DNA of 64,000 nt, from assembly GCF_030345705.1 (NCBI RefSeq), contig NZ_JAUASW010000002.1, positions 682,001 through 746,000 on the forward strand. The letters run 5' to 3'. The stretch comes from Pelomonas sp. SE-A7. GTDB lineage: Bacteria > Pseudomonadota > Gammaproteobacteria > Burkholderiales > Burkholderiaceae_C. Under the pieces are notes generated by a model, which saw only the letters and a list, made by a program, of their open reading frames with translations, was not told where the DNA came from and made no database searches. This document shows positions 40,736-49,907 of the stretch, piece after piece; the first letter of the stretch is position 1; each line of letters starts with the position of its first letter. A program made the position numbers and the translations under genes.

Positions 40736-41977
40736 TCAGCGGCCGGCCAGCCAGGCCAGCCAGAGCGCCGTGACGGCCAGGCTGGCCAGGGTCACGGGCA
40801 CGCCGGTGCGGGCATGGCGGCGCCAGTCGATCAGCACGCCGGCGCGGCGCGCCGCATCGATGACGATCAGGTTGGCGATGGAGCCGACCAGCAGCAGATT
40901 GCCGGCCAGGGTGCTGACCAGGGCCAGCGTGGTGCCGGACGTAGGCGCATGGGCGCCGGGCAGCAGCAGCATCACGGCCGGCACGTTGGAGACCAGGTTG
41001 GACAGGCCCAGCGTCGCGATGAACAGCGGCCAGGGCTGGGACAGGTCCACGCCGCCAGCCTGCAGCGCGGCGATGGCATCGCGGGTCAGGCCGCTGTGCT
41101 CCAGCGCGGCGTTGACCACGAACAGGCCCATGAAGAGGATCAGCAGTTCCCAGTCGATCAGGCCCATGACCTGGCTGGAATGGAAGCGCTGGCTGAGCAG
41201 CAGCAGGCCGGCGCCGACCAGGGCGGCCACATCGCGCGGCCAGTCGCTGAACAGGAAGACCACCACCAGCACGCCGGCCACGACGAGGCCCTTGGTCGTC
41301 TGCCAGGCGTCGAACGGCGGCTCGTCCGGCGGCGGCAGAACATGCTCGCTAAGCGCCTCGCTGCCGCGCATCTGCCAGGCCAGCAAGCCCCACAGCGCCA
41401 GCAGACCCAGCAGCACCGGCGGCAACGCCTGCAAGGCATAGCCGCCGAAAGGCAGCTTGAGCACCTCGCCGATCAGCATGTTCTGCGGATTGCCTATCAG
41501 CGTGGCGGCCGAGCCGATATTGCTGGCGCAGGCCAGGCCGAGCAGAAAGGGCACGGGATCTAGGCGTCGGCGCAGGCAGGCCTCGAGCAGCAGCGGCGCC
41601 ATGGCCAGGCAGACGATGTCGTTGGAGAACACGGCCGACAGCAGGGCCGAGGCCGCAACGACCACACCCATCAGGCCGGCCGGGCCCAGCTTCAGCGCGG
41701 CGATGCGCCGGGTCACCGCGCCGTAGAAGCCGCCGAGCCGCATCTGGGCCGAGATCACCATGAAGGAGAACAGCAGCAGGATGGTGGGCAGGTGGATGGC
41801 CTGGGCCGCTGCCTCGGGCGTCATCACGCCGGCGCCGACTATGGCGATGGCACCGAGCAGGGCCACGCCGGTGCGGTCCAGCTGCAGCCGTGGCAGGCCG
41901 CCCAGGATCATGCCCAGGTAGACGGTGCAGAACACGCCCAGCACCAGCCAGGACGTCGCCGGCAGTCCTTCCATCAT
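40736..41977 (-). CDS. SLC13/ArsB-type anion permease
   Basis: A 413-residue integral membrane protein with about ten to twelve helices. The family pattern is clear: SAVFSNDIVCLAMAPLLLEA in the first half, GNPQNMLIGE after it, and SNLVSNVPAVMLLLPG in the second half; these re-entrant NxxN/NVPA motifs bind the anion. Members transport citrate, dicarboxylates, sulfate or arsenite with sodium or protons; the substrate is not readable. GGAGG lies nine bases before the first ATG at 41977, and the second ATG at 41974 is equally possible. It is separate from the BlaI gene by 82 bases and divergent from nothing nearby. Confidence 0.87.
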   Translation of the reverse strand: MMEGLPATSWLVLGVFCTVYLGMILGGLPRLQLDRTGVALLGAIAIVGAGVMTPEAAAQAIHLPTILLLFSFMVISAQMRLGGFYGAVTRRIAALKLGPAGLMGVVVAASALLSAVFSNDIVCLAMAPLLLEACLRRRLDPVPFLLGLACASNIGSAATLIGNPQNMLIGEVLKLPFGGYALQALPPVLLGLLALWGLLAWQMRGSEALSEHVLPPPDEPPFDAWQTTKGLVVAGVLVVVFLFSDWPRDVAALVGAGLLLLSQRFHSSQVMGLIDWELLILFMGLFVVNAALEHSGLTRDAIAALQAGGVDLSQPWPLFIATLGLSNLVSNVPAVMLLLPGAHAPTSGTTLALVSTLAGNLLLVGSIANLIVIDAARRAGVLIDWRRHARTGVPVTLASLAVTALWLAWLAGR

Positions 41978-42016
41978 CGAATCCAGCCTCCAGAAATCAG
42001 AGGCATTGTCACCGGC

Positions 42017-43375
42017 TCAGGACTTGGGCTTGCGCGCGACGAACAGGCTGTCCCAGCCGGCCTTGGGGCTCATGTCGTCGAGGTTCCAGGCCGCGACGTC
42101 GAAGGCGCGGCGCGTGGGCTTGTAGCGTGGATGGCCGTATTGGTTCTGCGATTCGGAATCGATGATCTGGCCGCGGCCCTCGGCCACGTCGGACAGCAGC
42201 TTGAAGTCGATCGGGTCGCGGGCCCAGGGCCGCATGCCGGCCACCATGGGCAGCACCTGCTCCAGCCGCTCGACCGGCAGCCAGCGCAGGCCAGTCGGCA
42301 GATAGGCTTCGCGCGATTCGAGGATGCGCGCCGTGCCGCTGGTGTAGCGGCCGGTCATTGGCAAGGCCTGGCCCTGGGCGTCCAGCGCCAGGTTGCCCTG
42401 CAAGAAGAGCTCCACGTCGCCGACGCCGCCGAGCGTGAACAGCGGCAGGCCGGGGCGGCTGTCCGGTCCCTGACGATAGGCATTGGCCACCAGGGTCACG
42501 CGGCCCAGTTGGTGCTCGTGGCCGGCCCATTCATGCTCGACCAGGTTGTAGTGCACCGCGCGCTGGCCGGGGTTGTAGATCAGGTTGTTGACCATGGCCG
42601 CCCGCACCCCGCCCTTGAACAGCGCGTTGCGCTCCAGGTTGGAGGCGTAGACATTGCCGTAGATCAGCAGGCCCGTGATGTTGTCGTGGATCAGGCTGCC
42701 CTTGGAATGCTCGCCCTTCTCGTGCACCGAGTGGGCCAGGCCTTCGTAGATCAGGTTGTGGCTGAAGGTGATCTCGTGCGAGGTGTTGCGCCGCCAGTCG
42801 TCGGGCGTGGCGCCCTCGAAGCGCGGGCCGCTGGCCGACAGGTTCTCGTCGGTGGCCCAGGACAGGCTGCAGTGGTCCACGATCACCCGCGCCGCGCCGG
42901 CCACGGTGGAGATGCCGTCATGGTCGCCGCCGCCCTTCTTGGGCCGGCCGTATTCGCCGGGGCGGATGGCGAGGTGCTGGATCACCACGTCATGCGCGCC
43001 AATGTTCAGTTCGCCCTTGATCAGGGTGATGCCGGGGTCGGGCGCGGTCTGGCCGGCCACGGTGAGAAAGGGCTCCTTGATGCGCCAGGAGGCGCCGCCC
43101 ATGTCGATCACGCCGCCGACCTCGAAGACCACGATGCGCGGCCCCTTGGCCTCAAGCGCGGCACGCAAGGAGCCCGGGCCCTGGGCTTCCAGGTTGGTCA
43201 CGCGCAGGATCTGGCCGCCCTTGCCGCCCGGCGTCGTGACCCAGCCGGCATGGTCGTAGGTCGCGCGGTTCAGCGTGGGCAGTGGCTGCGCCAGCGCCGT
43301 GCCGGCCAGGCCGAACAGCAGCAGCCAGGCCAACTGCCGGCAGCGAAAAGACAAGGGCCTTGACCGAGGATCCAT
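42017..43375 (-). CDS. Pectate lyase (parallel beta-helix), exported
   Basis: A 452-residue protein with a signal peptide (LAWLLLFGLAGTALAQ). The body is a right-handed parallel beta-helix with the polysaccharide lyase 1-like blocks GPGSLRAALEAKGPRIVVFEVGG, VIVDHCSLSWATDENL and SHEITFSHNLIYEGLAHS; the DHCSLSW aspartates would bind calcium. It should cleave polygalacturonate by beta-elimination. The frame extends upstream to 43822, but the extra part is in the TRAP gene's antisense; the ATG at 43375 has GGTGG before it and gives the signal peptide. It is divergent from a TRAP transporter, which may take up the products. Confidence 0.85.
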   Translation of the reverse strand: MDPRSRPLSFRCRQLAWLLLFGLAGTALAQPLPTLNRATYDHAGWVTTPGGKGGQILRVTNLEAQGPGSLRAALEAKGPRIVVFEVGGVIDMGGASWRIKEPFLTVAGQTAPDPGITLIKGELNIGAHDVVIQHLAIRPGEYGRPKKGGGDHDGISTVAGAARVIVDHCSLSWATDENLSASGPRFEGATPDDWRRNTSHEITFSHNLIYEGLAHSVHEKGEHSKGSLIHDNITGLLIYGNVYASNLERNALFKGGVRAAMVNNLIYNPGQRAVHYNLVEHEWAGHEHQLGRVTLVANAYRQGPDSRPGLPLFTLGGVGDVELFLQGNLALDAQGQALPMTGRYTSGTARILESREAYLPTGLRWLPVERLEQVLPMVAGMRPWARDPIDFKLLSDVAEGRGQIIDSESQNQYGHPRYKPTRRAFDVAAWNLDDMSPKAGWDSLFVARKPKS

Positions 43376-43392
43376 GGAACCACCGATGCGTC

Positions 43393-43408
43393 TGAAACAG
43401 TGTTTCGA
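43393..43408. promoter_or_regulatory. Palindrome between pectate lyase and TRAP operon, KdgR-like
   Basis: GAAACAGTGTTTC at 43394-43406 has two 5-base arms (GAAAC, GTTTC) around AGT, preceded by T. It resembles the TGAAAC-N3-GTTTCA core of the KdgR boxes that control pectin genes in enterobacteria (from memory). It lies 18 bases upstream of the lyase start and 69 upstream of dctP, so one regulator could control both. The regulator is not in the window. Confidence 0.5.
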
Positions 43409-43474
43409 TATTGTCCTGGCCAAGCACCTCGCCCAGAAACGGTGTCTACCCTGAGCCCTTGCGGAGACAAGCCC

Positions 43475-44452
43475 ATGCGCACCGCCCTGCGTTCCCTCCC
43501 CTTGCTGCCCTGCCTGCTCGCCGGGCTGCTGGCCGCGCCGGCCGGCGCCCGCGAGCTGCGCTCGGCCGACATCCACAACAGCGACGACTACCCCACGGTC
43601 CAGGCCGTGCGCTACATGGGGGAGCAGCTGGCCAGGAGCAGCGGCGGCGCGCTGAAGATCAAGGTCTTCAACAAGGCCGCCCTGGGCAACGAGAAGGAAA
43701 CCATAGACCAGCTCAAGGTCGGCGCGCTGGACATGGCGCGGGTCAACATCAGCCCCATGAATGCGCTGTGCCCCAAGACGCAAGTGCCGGTCCTGCCCTT
43801 CCTGTTCCGCGACACCGCCCATATGCGCCAGGTGCTGGACGGCCCGGTGGGCGATGAGATCCTGAAAGCCTGCGAGGCCCAGGGCTTCGTCGGTCTGGCC
43901 TTCTACGACAGCGGCGCCCGCTCCATCTACGCCAAGCGGCCGGTGCGCAACCCGGCCGAGGCCAAAGGGCTGAAGATCCGCGTGCCGCAGTCAGACCTCT
44001 GGGTCGCCCTGGTCGCCGCCATGGGCGCCAACGCCACACCCATGTCGATCGGCGAGGTCTACACCGGCCTGCGCACCGGCCTGATCGATGCCGCCGAGAA
44101 CAATCTGCCCTCGTTCGAGGGCTTCAAGCATTTCGAGGCGGTCAAGGTCTATTCCCGCACCGAGCATGCGATGGCACCTGAGATGCTCTTGATGAGCAAG
44201 CGCATCTGGGACAAGCTGAGCCCGGCCGAGCAGGCCCAGATCCGCCAGGCCGCCAAGGACTCGGTGGCGGTGCAGCGCAAGCTCTGGGATGCACAGGAGC
44301 AGAAATCGGCCGACGTGCTGAAGGCCGCCGGCGTGCAGTTCGTCGAGACCGACCGCGCCGCCTTCCGCGCAGCGATGGCGCCGGTCTACGCCCGCTTCGC
44401 CGCCACGCCCGACGCCCAGCGCCTGGTCAAGGCGATCCAGGACCAGCGCTGA
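43475..44452 (+). CDS. TRAP transporter solute-binding protein DctP
   Basis: A 325-residue periplasmic receptor with a signal peptide (LPLLPCLLAGLLAAPAGA|RE). The family features are LKIKVFNKAALGNEKETIDQL, KGLKIRVPQSDLWV (the arginine that binds the substrate carboxylate) and GEVYTGLRTGLIDAAENN. It captures a carboxylate substrate for the DctQM permease. Beside a pectate lyase, oligogalacturonides or uronates are the likely ligands; this is inference. GGAGA precedes the ATG at 43475; the upstream frame was rejected. Stop and next start overlap in TGATG. Confidence 0.92.
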   Translation: MRTALRSLPLLPCLLAGLLAAPAGARELRSADIHNSDDYPTVQAVRYMGEQLARSSGGALKIKVFNKAALGNEKETIDQLKVGALDMARVNISPMNALCPKTQVPVLPFLFRDTAHMRQVLDGPVGDEILKACEAQGFVGLAFYDSGARSIYAKRPVRNPAEAKGLKIRVPQSDLWVALVAAMGANATPMSIGEVYTGLRTGLIDAAENNLPSFEGFKHFEAVKVYSRTEHAMAPEMLLMSKRIWDKLSPAEQAQIRQAAKDSVAVQRKLWDAQEQKSADVLKAAGVQFVETDRAAFRAAMAPVYARFAATPDAQRLVKAIQDQR

Positions 44453-44949
44453 TGCTGGCCGCCTTCCACCGCAGCTGCGCCCTGCTGTCGCGGCTGGCCC
44501 TGCAAATCGCGGCTGTGGCGCTGATCGCCGTCGTGCTGTGCGTGCAGGTCCAGGTCGTCGGCCGCTACCTGCTCAACGACACGCCCACCTGGACCGAGGC
44601 CCTGGCCCTGCTGCTGGTGCTCTACATCACCGGCCTCGCGGTGGCCGTGGGCGTGCGCGAGGCTTCGCATCTCGGCCTGGAGTCGCTGCTGGTGCTGCTG
44701 CCCGAACGGCCGCGGCGCTGGGCCGAGCGCCTGATCCATCTGCTGGTCGGCCTGTTCGGCGCGCTGATGGCCTGGTCGGGCTGGGAGTGGACCCTGCTGA
44801 AATGGGACGAGGCCAAGCCCATGCTGGGCGTGCCCGAAGGCCTGGACTACCTGCCGCTCTTGATCTCGGGCCTGCTGGTCCTGCTGTTCTCCATCGAGCA
44901 GCTGATCGCCTCGGTGCAAGGCCTTGAACTGGAGCCAGCATGGCCCTGA
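44452..44949 (+). CDS. TRAP transporter small permease DctQ
   Basis: A 165-residue protein with four membrane helices, the DctQ standard. The ATG shares a base with the dctP stop (TGATG). VVGRYLLNDTPTWTEALALLLVLY is the family's conserved second-helix region. DctQ pairs with DctM to make the sodium-driven import channel for the ligand delivered by DctP. Its stop overlaps the start of dctM by ten bases. Confidence 0.92.
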   Translation: MLAAFHRSCALLSRLALQIAAVALIAVVLCVQVQVVGRYLLNDTPTWTEALALLLVLYITGLAVAVGVREASHLGLESLLVLLPERPRRWAERLIHLLVGLFGALMAWSGWEWTLLKWDEAKPMLGVPEGLDYLPLLISGLLVLLFSIEQLIASVQGLELEPAWP

Positions 44950-46229
44950 GCATTCTAGCGATCGGCTTCACCCTGCTGCTGCTGCTGGGCGTGCCGGTGG
45001 GCTTTGCCATCGGCCTGGCCTCGGTGGCCACCATCCTGTTCGAGGGCCTGCCGCTGGCCATCGTGTTCCAGAAGATGGTGGGCGGCATGCAGGTGTTCTC
45101 CTTCCTGGCCATCCCCTTCTTCGTGTTCGCCGGCGAGCTGATGCTGCATGGCGGCATCGCCGAGCGCATAGTCCGCTTCGCCAACAGCCTGGTGGGCCAT
45201 GTGCGCGGCGGCCTGGGCATGAGCAATGTGCTGGGCTGCACCCTGTTCGGCGGCGTGGCCGGCTCGCCGCTGGCCGACGTGTCGGCCATGGGCTCGGTGA
45301 TGATCCCGCTGATGAAGCGCGAGGGCTACCACGCCGATTACGCGGTCAACGTGACCACTCACGCGGCCCTGGTCGGTGCGCTGATGCCAACCTCGCACAA
45401 CCTGATCATCTACGCCCTGGCCGCCTCGGGCCTGGCCGCGGTCAGCGTGTTCGACCTGATCCTGGCGGCCCTGCTGCCGGCCCTCCTGCTGACGATCTGC
45501 AACCTGGCCGCGGCCTATCTGGTGGCGCGCCGGCGCGGCTATCCCACGCACGGCGCCTTCCCGGGCTGGGCCGCCGTGGGTCGCAGCTTCCTGGCCGCGC
45601 TGCCGGGCCTGCTGGTGGTGCTGATCATCCTGGCCGGCATCCTCAGCGGCGTGTTCACCGCCACCGAGTCGGCCGCCACGGCGGTGTTCTGGGCCCTGGC
45701 CGTGACCACGCTGATCTATCGCTCGCTGGGCTGGCATGCCTTCATGCAGGCCTGCGCCAAGGCCTGCAAGACCACCGGCGTGGTGCTGTTCCTGATCGGC
45801 ATCTCGTCGGCCTTTGGCTACTTCATGGCGCTGTACGAGGTGCCGCAGCAGACCGGCGAATTGCTGAAGTCGCTGAGCAGCTCGCCCTGGGTCATCTTCC
45901 TGATGGTCAACCTGCTGCTGTTCCTGCTGGGCACCTTTCTGGACATGGCGGCCACCATCCTGATCTGCACGCCGATCTTCCTGCCGATCTGCCAGCAGGC
46001 CGGCATGGACCCCACGCAGTTCGGCATCATGCTGCTGATCAACTGCGCCCTAGGGCTCAACACGCCGCCGGTGGGCACGACCCAGTTCGTCGGCTGTGCG
46101 ATAGGCGGCATCTCGGTCGGTCAGGTGATGCGTTCGATCTGGCCTTTCTACGGCGCCCTGCTGCTGACCCTGGCCCTGGTGACCTTCCTGCCACCGCTTT
46201 CGCTGACATTGCCGGCGCTGTTCAAGTAA
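44940..46229 (+). CDS. TRAP transporter large permease DctM
   Basis: A 429-residue protein with about twelve to thirteen helices. Diagnostic blocks are the start LLLLLGVPVGFAIGLAS, SGVFTATESAATAVFWAL in the middle and GTFLDMAATILICTPIFLPI, then NCALGLNTPPVGTTQFVGCAI. It performs sodium-coupled symport of the carboxylate. It completes a coupled dctPQM trio. The response-regulator gene begins 71 bases later in the same direction and may be read through. Confidence 0.95.
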   Translation: MALSILAIGFTLLLLLGVPVGFAIGLASVATILFEGLPLAIVFQKMVGGMQVFSFLAIPFFVFAGELMLHGGIAERIVRFANSLVGHVRGGLGMSNVLGCTLFGGVAGSPLADVSAMGSVMIPLMKREGYHADYAVNVTTHAALVGALMPTSHNLIIYALAASGLAAVSVFDLILAALLPALLLTICNLAAAYLVARRRGYPTHGAFPGWAAVGRSFLAALPGLLVVLIILAGILSGVFTATESAATAVFWALAVTTLIYRSLGWHAFMQACAKACKTTGVVLFLIGISSAFGYFMALYEVPQQTGELLKSLSSSPWVIFLMVNLLLFLLGTFLDMAATILICTPIFLPICQQAGMDPTQFGIMLLINCALGLNTPPVGTTQFVGCAIGGISVGQVMRSIWPFYGALLLTLALVTFLPPLSLTLPALFK

Positions 46230-46300
46230 GCCGGGCGCCGGGTCTTGCTGCTAGGCTTCCGGCCCAGGCACCACCCACCCGTGTTCCGACCGCAGGACCC

Positions 46301-47020
46301 ATGGCCCAGCATCTCGCCATCGTTGACGACGAACCCGACATCACCCAGCTGCTGGGCAACTACCTGCAGGCCCAGGGTTTCCGCGTCACGCCGCTGCACA
46401 GCGGCCGCGCCCTGATCGACATGATGCGCGAAGACCCACCGGACCTGGTGCTGCTGGACCTGGGTCTGCCGGGCGAGGACGGCTTCTCGATTGCCCGCCA
46501 GCTGCGTGAGCACTGGCGCTGCGGCCTGGTGATCGTCACCGGCCGAGGCGATGCGATCGACAAGGTCGTTGGCCTGGAAGTCGGTGCCGACGACTATGTG
46601 ACCAAGCCCTTCGACCTGCGAGAGCTGCTGGCCCGCATCAAGGCCGTGCTGCGCCGGCTTGCACCGCCCGCGGCGGCACCGGAGTCGGGCGGCAGCAGCG
46701 AATGCCTGCAGTTCGCCGGCTGGCGGCTGGACGCCGCCGCGCGCCGCCTGGTCAGCCCCGCAGGGCAAGAGGTGACCCTGACCAGCGGCGAGTTCGACCT
46801 GCTGCTGGCCTTTGCCCGCCATCCGGGCCGGGTGCTGTCACGAGACTTCCTGCTGGAGCACACGCGCGGGCGCGAAGCCGGGCCCTACGACCGCACGATA
46901 GACGTGCAGGTCGGGCGGCTGCGCAAGAAGCTGGAGCCCGAGGCGGAGACGCCGCAGCTCATCAAGTCGGTACGCGGCGCCGGCTACATCCTGGTCCCGC
47001 CGGTCAGCAGCGCCTCATGA
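46301..47020 (+). CDS. OmpR-family response regulator
   Basis: A 239-residue regulator. The receiver domain (1-120) has the acidic pair DDE, phospho-acceptor Asp53 in LVLLDLGLPG, the Thr/Ser switch in VIVTGRG, and Lys in VTKPFD. A winged-helix DNA-binding domain (about 140-235) follows with TLTSGEFDLLLAFARHPGRVLSR and the wing GRLRKKLE. It is coupled to the following hybrid kinase by a four-base ATGA overlap. It follows the TRAP genes by 71 bases, so it may control them; target genes are not proven. Confidence 0.92.
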   Translation: MAQHLAIVDDEPDITQLLGNYLQAQGFRVTPLHSGRALIDMMREDPPDLVLLDLGLPGEDGFSIARQLREHWRCGLVIVTGRGDAIDKVVGLEVGADDYVTKPFDLRELLARIKAVLRRLAPPAAAPESGGSSECLQFAGWRLDAAARRLVSPAGQEVTLTSGEFDLLLAFARHPGRVLSRDFLLEHTRGREAGPYDRTIDVQVGRLRKKLEPEAETPQLIKSVRGAGYILVPPVSSAS

Positions 47021-49089
47021 GGCCGGGCGGCGAAACCCCGGCCCTGCCGGCCGGCATGGATGCCTCGACGGTGTTCCGCTCGCTGTTCCAGGCCTATCCG
47101 GACGCGCTGCTGCTGGTCGATGCGGCCGGCCATATCGTGCTTTGCAACTCGGCCGCCTCGCTGCTGCTGGGTTACAGCATCGACGAGCTGCATGCGCTGA
47201 CGGTTGAGGACCTGGTGCCCGAGTCGATACGTCCGCGCCATGCCGAGTACCGCGACGCCTATGGCAAGGCCCCGCGGGCGCGACCCATGGGCACGCAGAT
47301 GGACCTGGTGGCCCGGCGCCGCGACGGCTCCGAGGTGATGGTCGAGATCGCCCTGAGCCCGCTGCCCGAGCAGGGCCTGGTGGTGGCGGCCATCCGCGAC
47401 ATAGGCGCCTATCCGCGCGTCAAGCAGGCCCTGCAGCGGGCCCGCTACAGCGAACACCTGGCCCAGCTCGGCCGGCTCGGGGTCGACACCCGCGACCCGC
47501 AGCTGCTGCTGGAGCGGGTCAGCACCATCGCGGTCGAGGCCATGCAGGTCGAGATGGCCGCGGTCTTCCTGCTGGACGCCGATCGCAACGAATTCACCCT
47601 CACCAGCGGCGTCGGCCTGCTGACGGGCGAGCCCATAGGCACGCGGCATCCCAACCGGCCCGACACCCCCCCCGGCTTCGTGGTCGCCGCCGGCCGGCCG
47701 GTGGTGGTGGCCGACTACAGCACCGAAAGCCGCTTTGCCGTGCCCAGTGCCTACCTGAAGGCCGGCCTGCACAGCGCGCTCGCCGTGCCACTGGTCGAGC
47801 GCGGTCGCATGGTGGGCGCGCTGACGGTGCGCTCGACACGGATCCAGCGCTTCGGCGACGACGAGGTCCATTTCCTGGAATCGCTGGGCAATCTGCTGAC
47901 CAGCAGCCTGCAGCGTGCCCGCACCGAAGACGCGCTGAACCATGCACAGCGGCTGGAGAGCGTGGGCCAGCTGACCGGGGGCATCGCCCACGACTTCAAC
48001 AACCTGCTGACCGTGATCCAGGGCAATCTGCAGGTGCTGGAAGACCTGCCACTGGCCCGGTCGCCGCAGGCCCAACCCTTGCTGGCGGCTGCCACGCGCG
48101 CCAGCCGCCGTGCCGCCGAGCTGACCGGCAAGCTGCTCACCTTTGCACGCCGCCAGGTGCTGCAGCCGGCGCCGGTGGACCTCCAGGCCCTGCTCAGCTC
48201 GCTGGCCGACATGCTGCGCCGCACGCTGGACCAGCGCATCCACATCGAGCTCGAGGTGGCCGATGCCTGCCCGCTGGTGATGGCCGACCCCGGCCAGCTG
48301 GAATCCGCCCTGCTCAACATCGCCATCAATGCCCGTGACGCCATGCACGAGGGCGGCCGCCTGCGCTTCAAGGCCTGCCCCTGCGCCGCCCTGCCGACCG
48401 AGCTGCGCAACGAGCTGGACGACCCCAGCGCCGCGAGCGACCGCTTCGTCGAGATCGAGATCAGCGACAGCGGCCACGGCATGCCGGAGTCGGTGCGCGA
48501 ACGCGTGTTCGAGCCTTTCTTCACCACCAAGGAAGCCGGCCGCGGCACCGGCCTAGGCCTGGCCACGGTCTACGGCTTCGTCAAGCAGTCCAAGGGCGCC
48601 ATCGCGATTGCCAGCAGCGAAGGCGCCGGCACAACGGTGACGCTCTACATTCCGCAGCCCTGGCATCCGACCCGCGAGGCGGACCTCGATGCGCCTCCGC
48701 CGCCGCTGCGCCAGGGCCTGCGTGTGCTGCTGGTCGAAGACGATGCCGAGGTGCGGGCCATCATCCAGACCTTCCTGCTCGCCCTGGGCTGCCAGGTCGA
48801 CGCGGTTTCATCGGCCGAGCAGGCCCTGTTGCTGCTGGCCCCGCAGGCCGGCGAAGCGCCACCGTTCGACCTGCTGCTCAGCGACATCGCCCTCGGTCCC
48901 GGCCTTCGGGGCACCGAGCTGGCGCGGCTGGCCCAGCAGCAAAGGCCCGACATGGCCGTGCTGCTGATGTCGGGCTATTCGTCCGAGCTGCTGGAGGCCG
49001 ACCGCGACTCGCCGCCGGAATGGGAGTTGCTGCGCAAGCCCTATGGCCGCGACGAACTGGCTGCCGCCATGGCGCGCCTGCTGGGCTGA
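47017..49089 (+). CDS. Hybrid sensor histidine kinase (PAS-GAF-HK-receiver)
   Basis: A 690-residue protein. PAS at about 15-130, GAF at about 155-305, HisKA with His325 in GGIAHDFNNLLT, HATPase around 430-545 (NIAINARDAM, DSGHGMP, GTGLGLATVYGFVKQ), and a C-terminal receiver at about 570-690 with Asp in LLLSDIALG and Lys in LRKPYGRDE. No membrane segment is visible, so signals are cytoplasmic. The HDFNN box type is that of kinases with C-terminal receivers. The ATG is inside the end of the response regulator gene. The phosphoryl route from the own receiver to the OmpR-type regulator is not obvious, since no Hpt domain is visible. Confidence 0.9.
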   Translation: MRPGGETPALPAGMDASTVFRSLFQAYPDALLLVDAAGHIVLCNSAASLLLGYSIDELHALTVEDLVPESIRPRHAEYRDAYGKAPRARPMGTQMDLVARRRDGSEVMVEIALSPLPEQGLVVAAIRDIGAYPRVKQALQRARYSEHLAQLGRLGVDTRDPQLLLERVSTIAVEAMQVEMAAVFLLDADRNEFTLTSGVGLLTGEPIGTRHPNRPDTPPGFVVAAGRPVVVADYSTESRFAVPSAYLKAGLHSALAVPLVERGRMVGALTVRSTRIQRFGDDEVHFLESLGNLLTSSLQRARTEDALNHAQRLESVGQLTGGIAHDFNNLLTVIQGNLQVLEDLPLARSPQAQPLLAAATRASRRAAELTGKLLTFARRQVLQPAPVDLQALLSSLADMLRRTLDQRIHIELEVADACPLVMADPGQLESALLNIAINARDAMHEGGRLRFKACPCAALPTELRNELDDPSAASDRFVEIEISDSGHGMPESVRERVFEPFFTTKEAGRGTGLGLATVYGFVKQSKGAIAIASSEGAGTTVTLYIPQPWHPTREADLDAPPPPLRQGLRVLLVEDDAEVRAIIQTFLLALGCQVDAVSSAEQALLLLAPQAGEAPPFDLLLSDIALGPGLRGTELARLAQQQRPDMAVLLMSGYSSELLEADRDSPPEWELLRKPYGRDELAAAMARLLG

Positions 49090-49106
49090 GGCGTTGCTTC
49101 GCAGGC

Positions 49107-49907
49107 CTACTGAAGCAGCTTGGGTGCCGGTGCCATGCCGCCCTGGACGAAGCTGCTGAGTGCCGCCACGTCGGGAATCTGGATGTCGCGCCGGCCACCT
49201 TCGGCGAATTCGATCAGGCCGTTCTTGGCCAGACGTGACAGGGCGCGACTCACCGTCTCGAGCGTCATGCCCAGGTAGTTGCCGATTTCGGCCCGGGTCA
49301 TGCGCAGCTTGATCTGGTCGGTACGAAGGCCTCGCTGGGCCAGCGAATCGGCCCAGTAGCGCAGGAAGTCGGCCACACGGGCGTCGGCCGGGAGTGTGCA
49401 GACCGACATCAGCGAATCGCGGTCGGTGGCGATCTCGCGGCTCATGGACTGGTGCAGCAGGCCCAGCAGCGCCGGGCGATGCAGACTGGCGGCCAGCAGC
49501 TCGTCATAGCGGATGGCCCAGATCTCGCCGGTGTCCATGGCCACGGCGTCGCAGCCATAGGCCTGGGTGGCGATGCCGTCGAAGCCCAGCCAATCGCCAC
49601 GGAAGCGCAGGCCGACCACCTGCTCGCGGCCGTCGCTGGCCAGGCTGATGATCTTCACGAAACCGGAGTTCAGCAGGTACAGGCACTGGAAGCGCTCGCC
49701 GGCCTGGCAGATCACATCGCCGGCCCGGACGACCTGGCGCTGAGGCTTGAGGGTTTCGCTGACGAGGGCCAGGGCATCGGCGATCCGCTGGCTGGTCTTG
49801 ATCTGGGCCTGCTGCACGGCATGGCGACGCGCGGACTGGGCATGCTCGGCCAGGCGCTGGGCCGGCAGGATATTGGACGAGGCGAGGACGGTGGCGCTGT
49901 TCATCAT
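49107..49907 (-). CDS. Crp/Fnr-family regulator lacking the N-terminal Fe-S cysteines
   Basis: A 266-residue regulator: cyclic-nucleotide-binding-like fold (CQAGERFQCLYLLNSGFVKII, GLRFRGDWLGFDGI) and a Crp-type helix-turn-helix near residues 205-235 reading MTRAEIGNYLGMTLETVSRALSRL. The recognition helix E-x-x-S-R is that of FNR, so it should bind TTGAT-N4-ATCAA sites. The three N-terminal cysteines that hold the oxygen-sensing cluster of FNR are not seen; cysteines occur only elsewhere. The protein is longer at the N-terminus than FNR. AGGAG precedes the ATG at 49907. It may sense something other than oxygen or be controlled by expression, as FixK-type regulators are. Confidence 0.88.
   Translation of the reverse strand: MMNSATVLASSNILPAQRLAEHAQSARRHAVQQAQIKTSQRIADALALVSETLKPQRQVVRAGDVICQAGERFQCLYLLNSGFVKIISLASDGREQVVGLRFRGDWLGFDGIATQAYGCDAVAMDTGEIWAIRYDELLAASLHRPALLGLLHQSMSREIATDRDSLMSVCTLPADARVADFLRYWADSLAQRGLRTDQIKLRMTRAEIGNYLGMTLETVSRALSRLAKNGLIEFAEGGRRDIQIPDVAALSSFVQGGMAPAPKLLQ

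Noticed and set aside
44924..46300. Extended frame merging the response regulator with TRAP sequences
   Set aside because: The upstream part is the out-of-frame shadow of DctM; the regulator starts at 46301.
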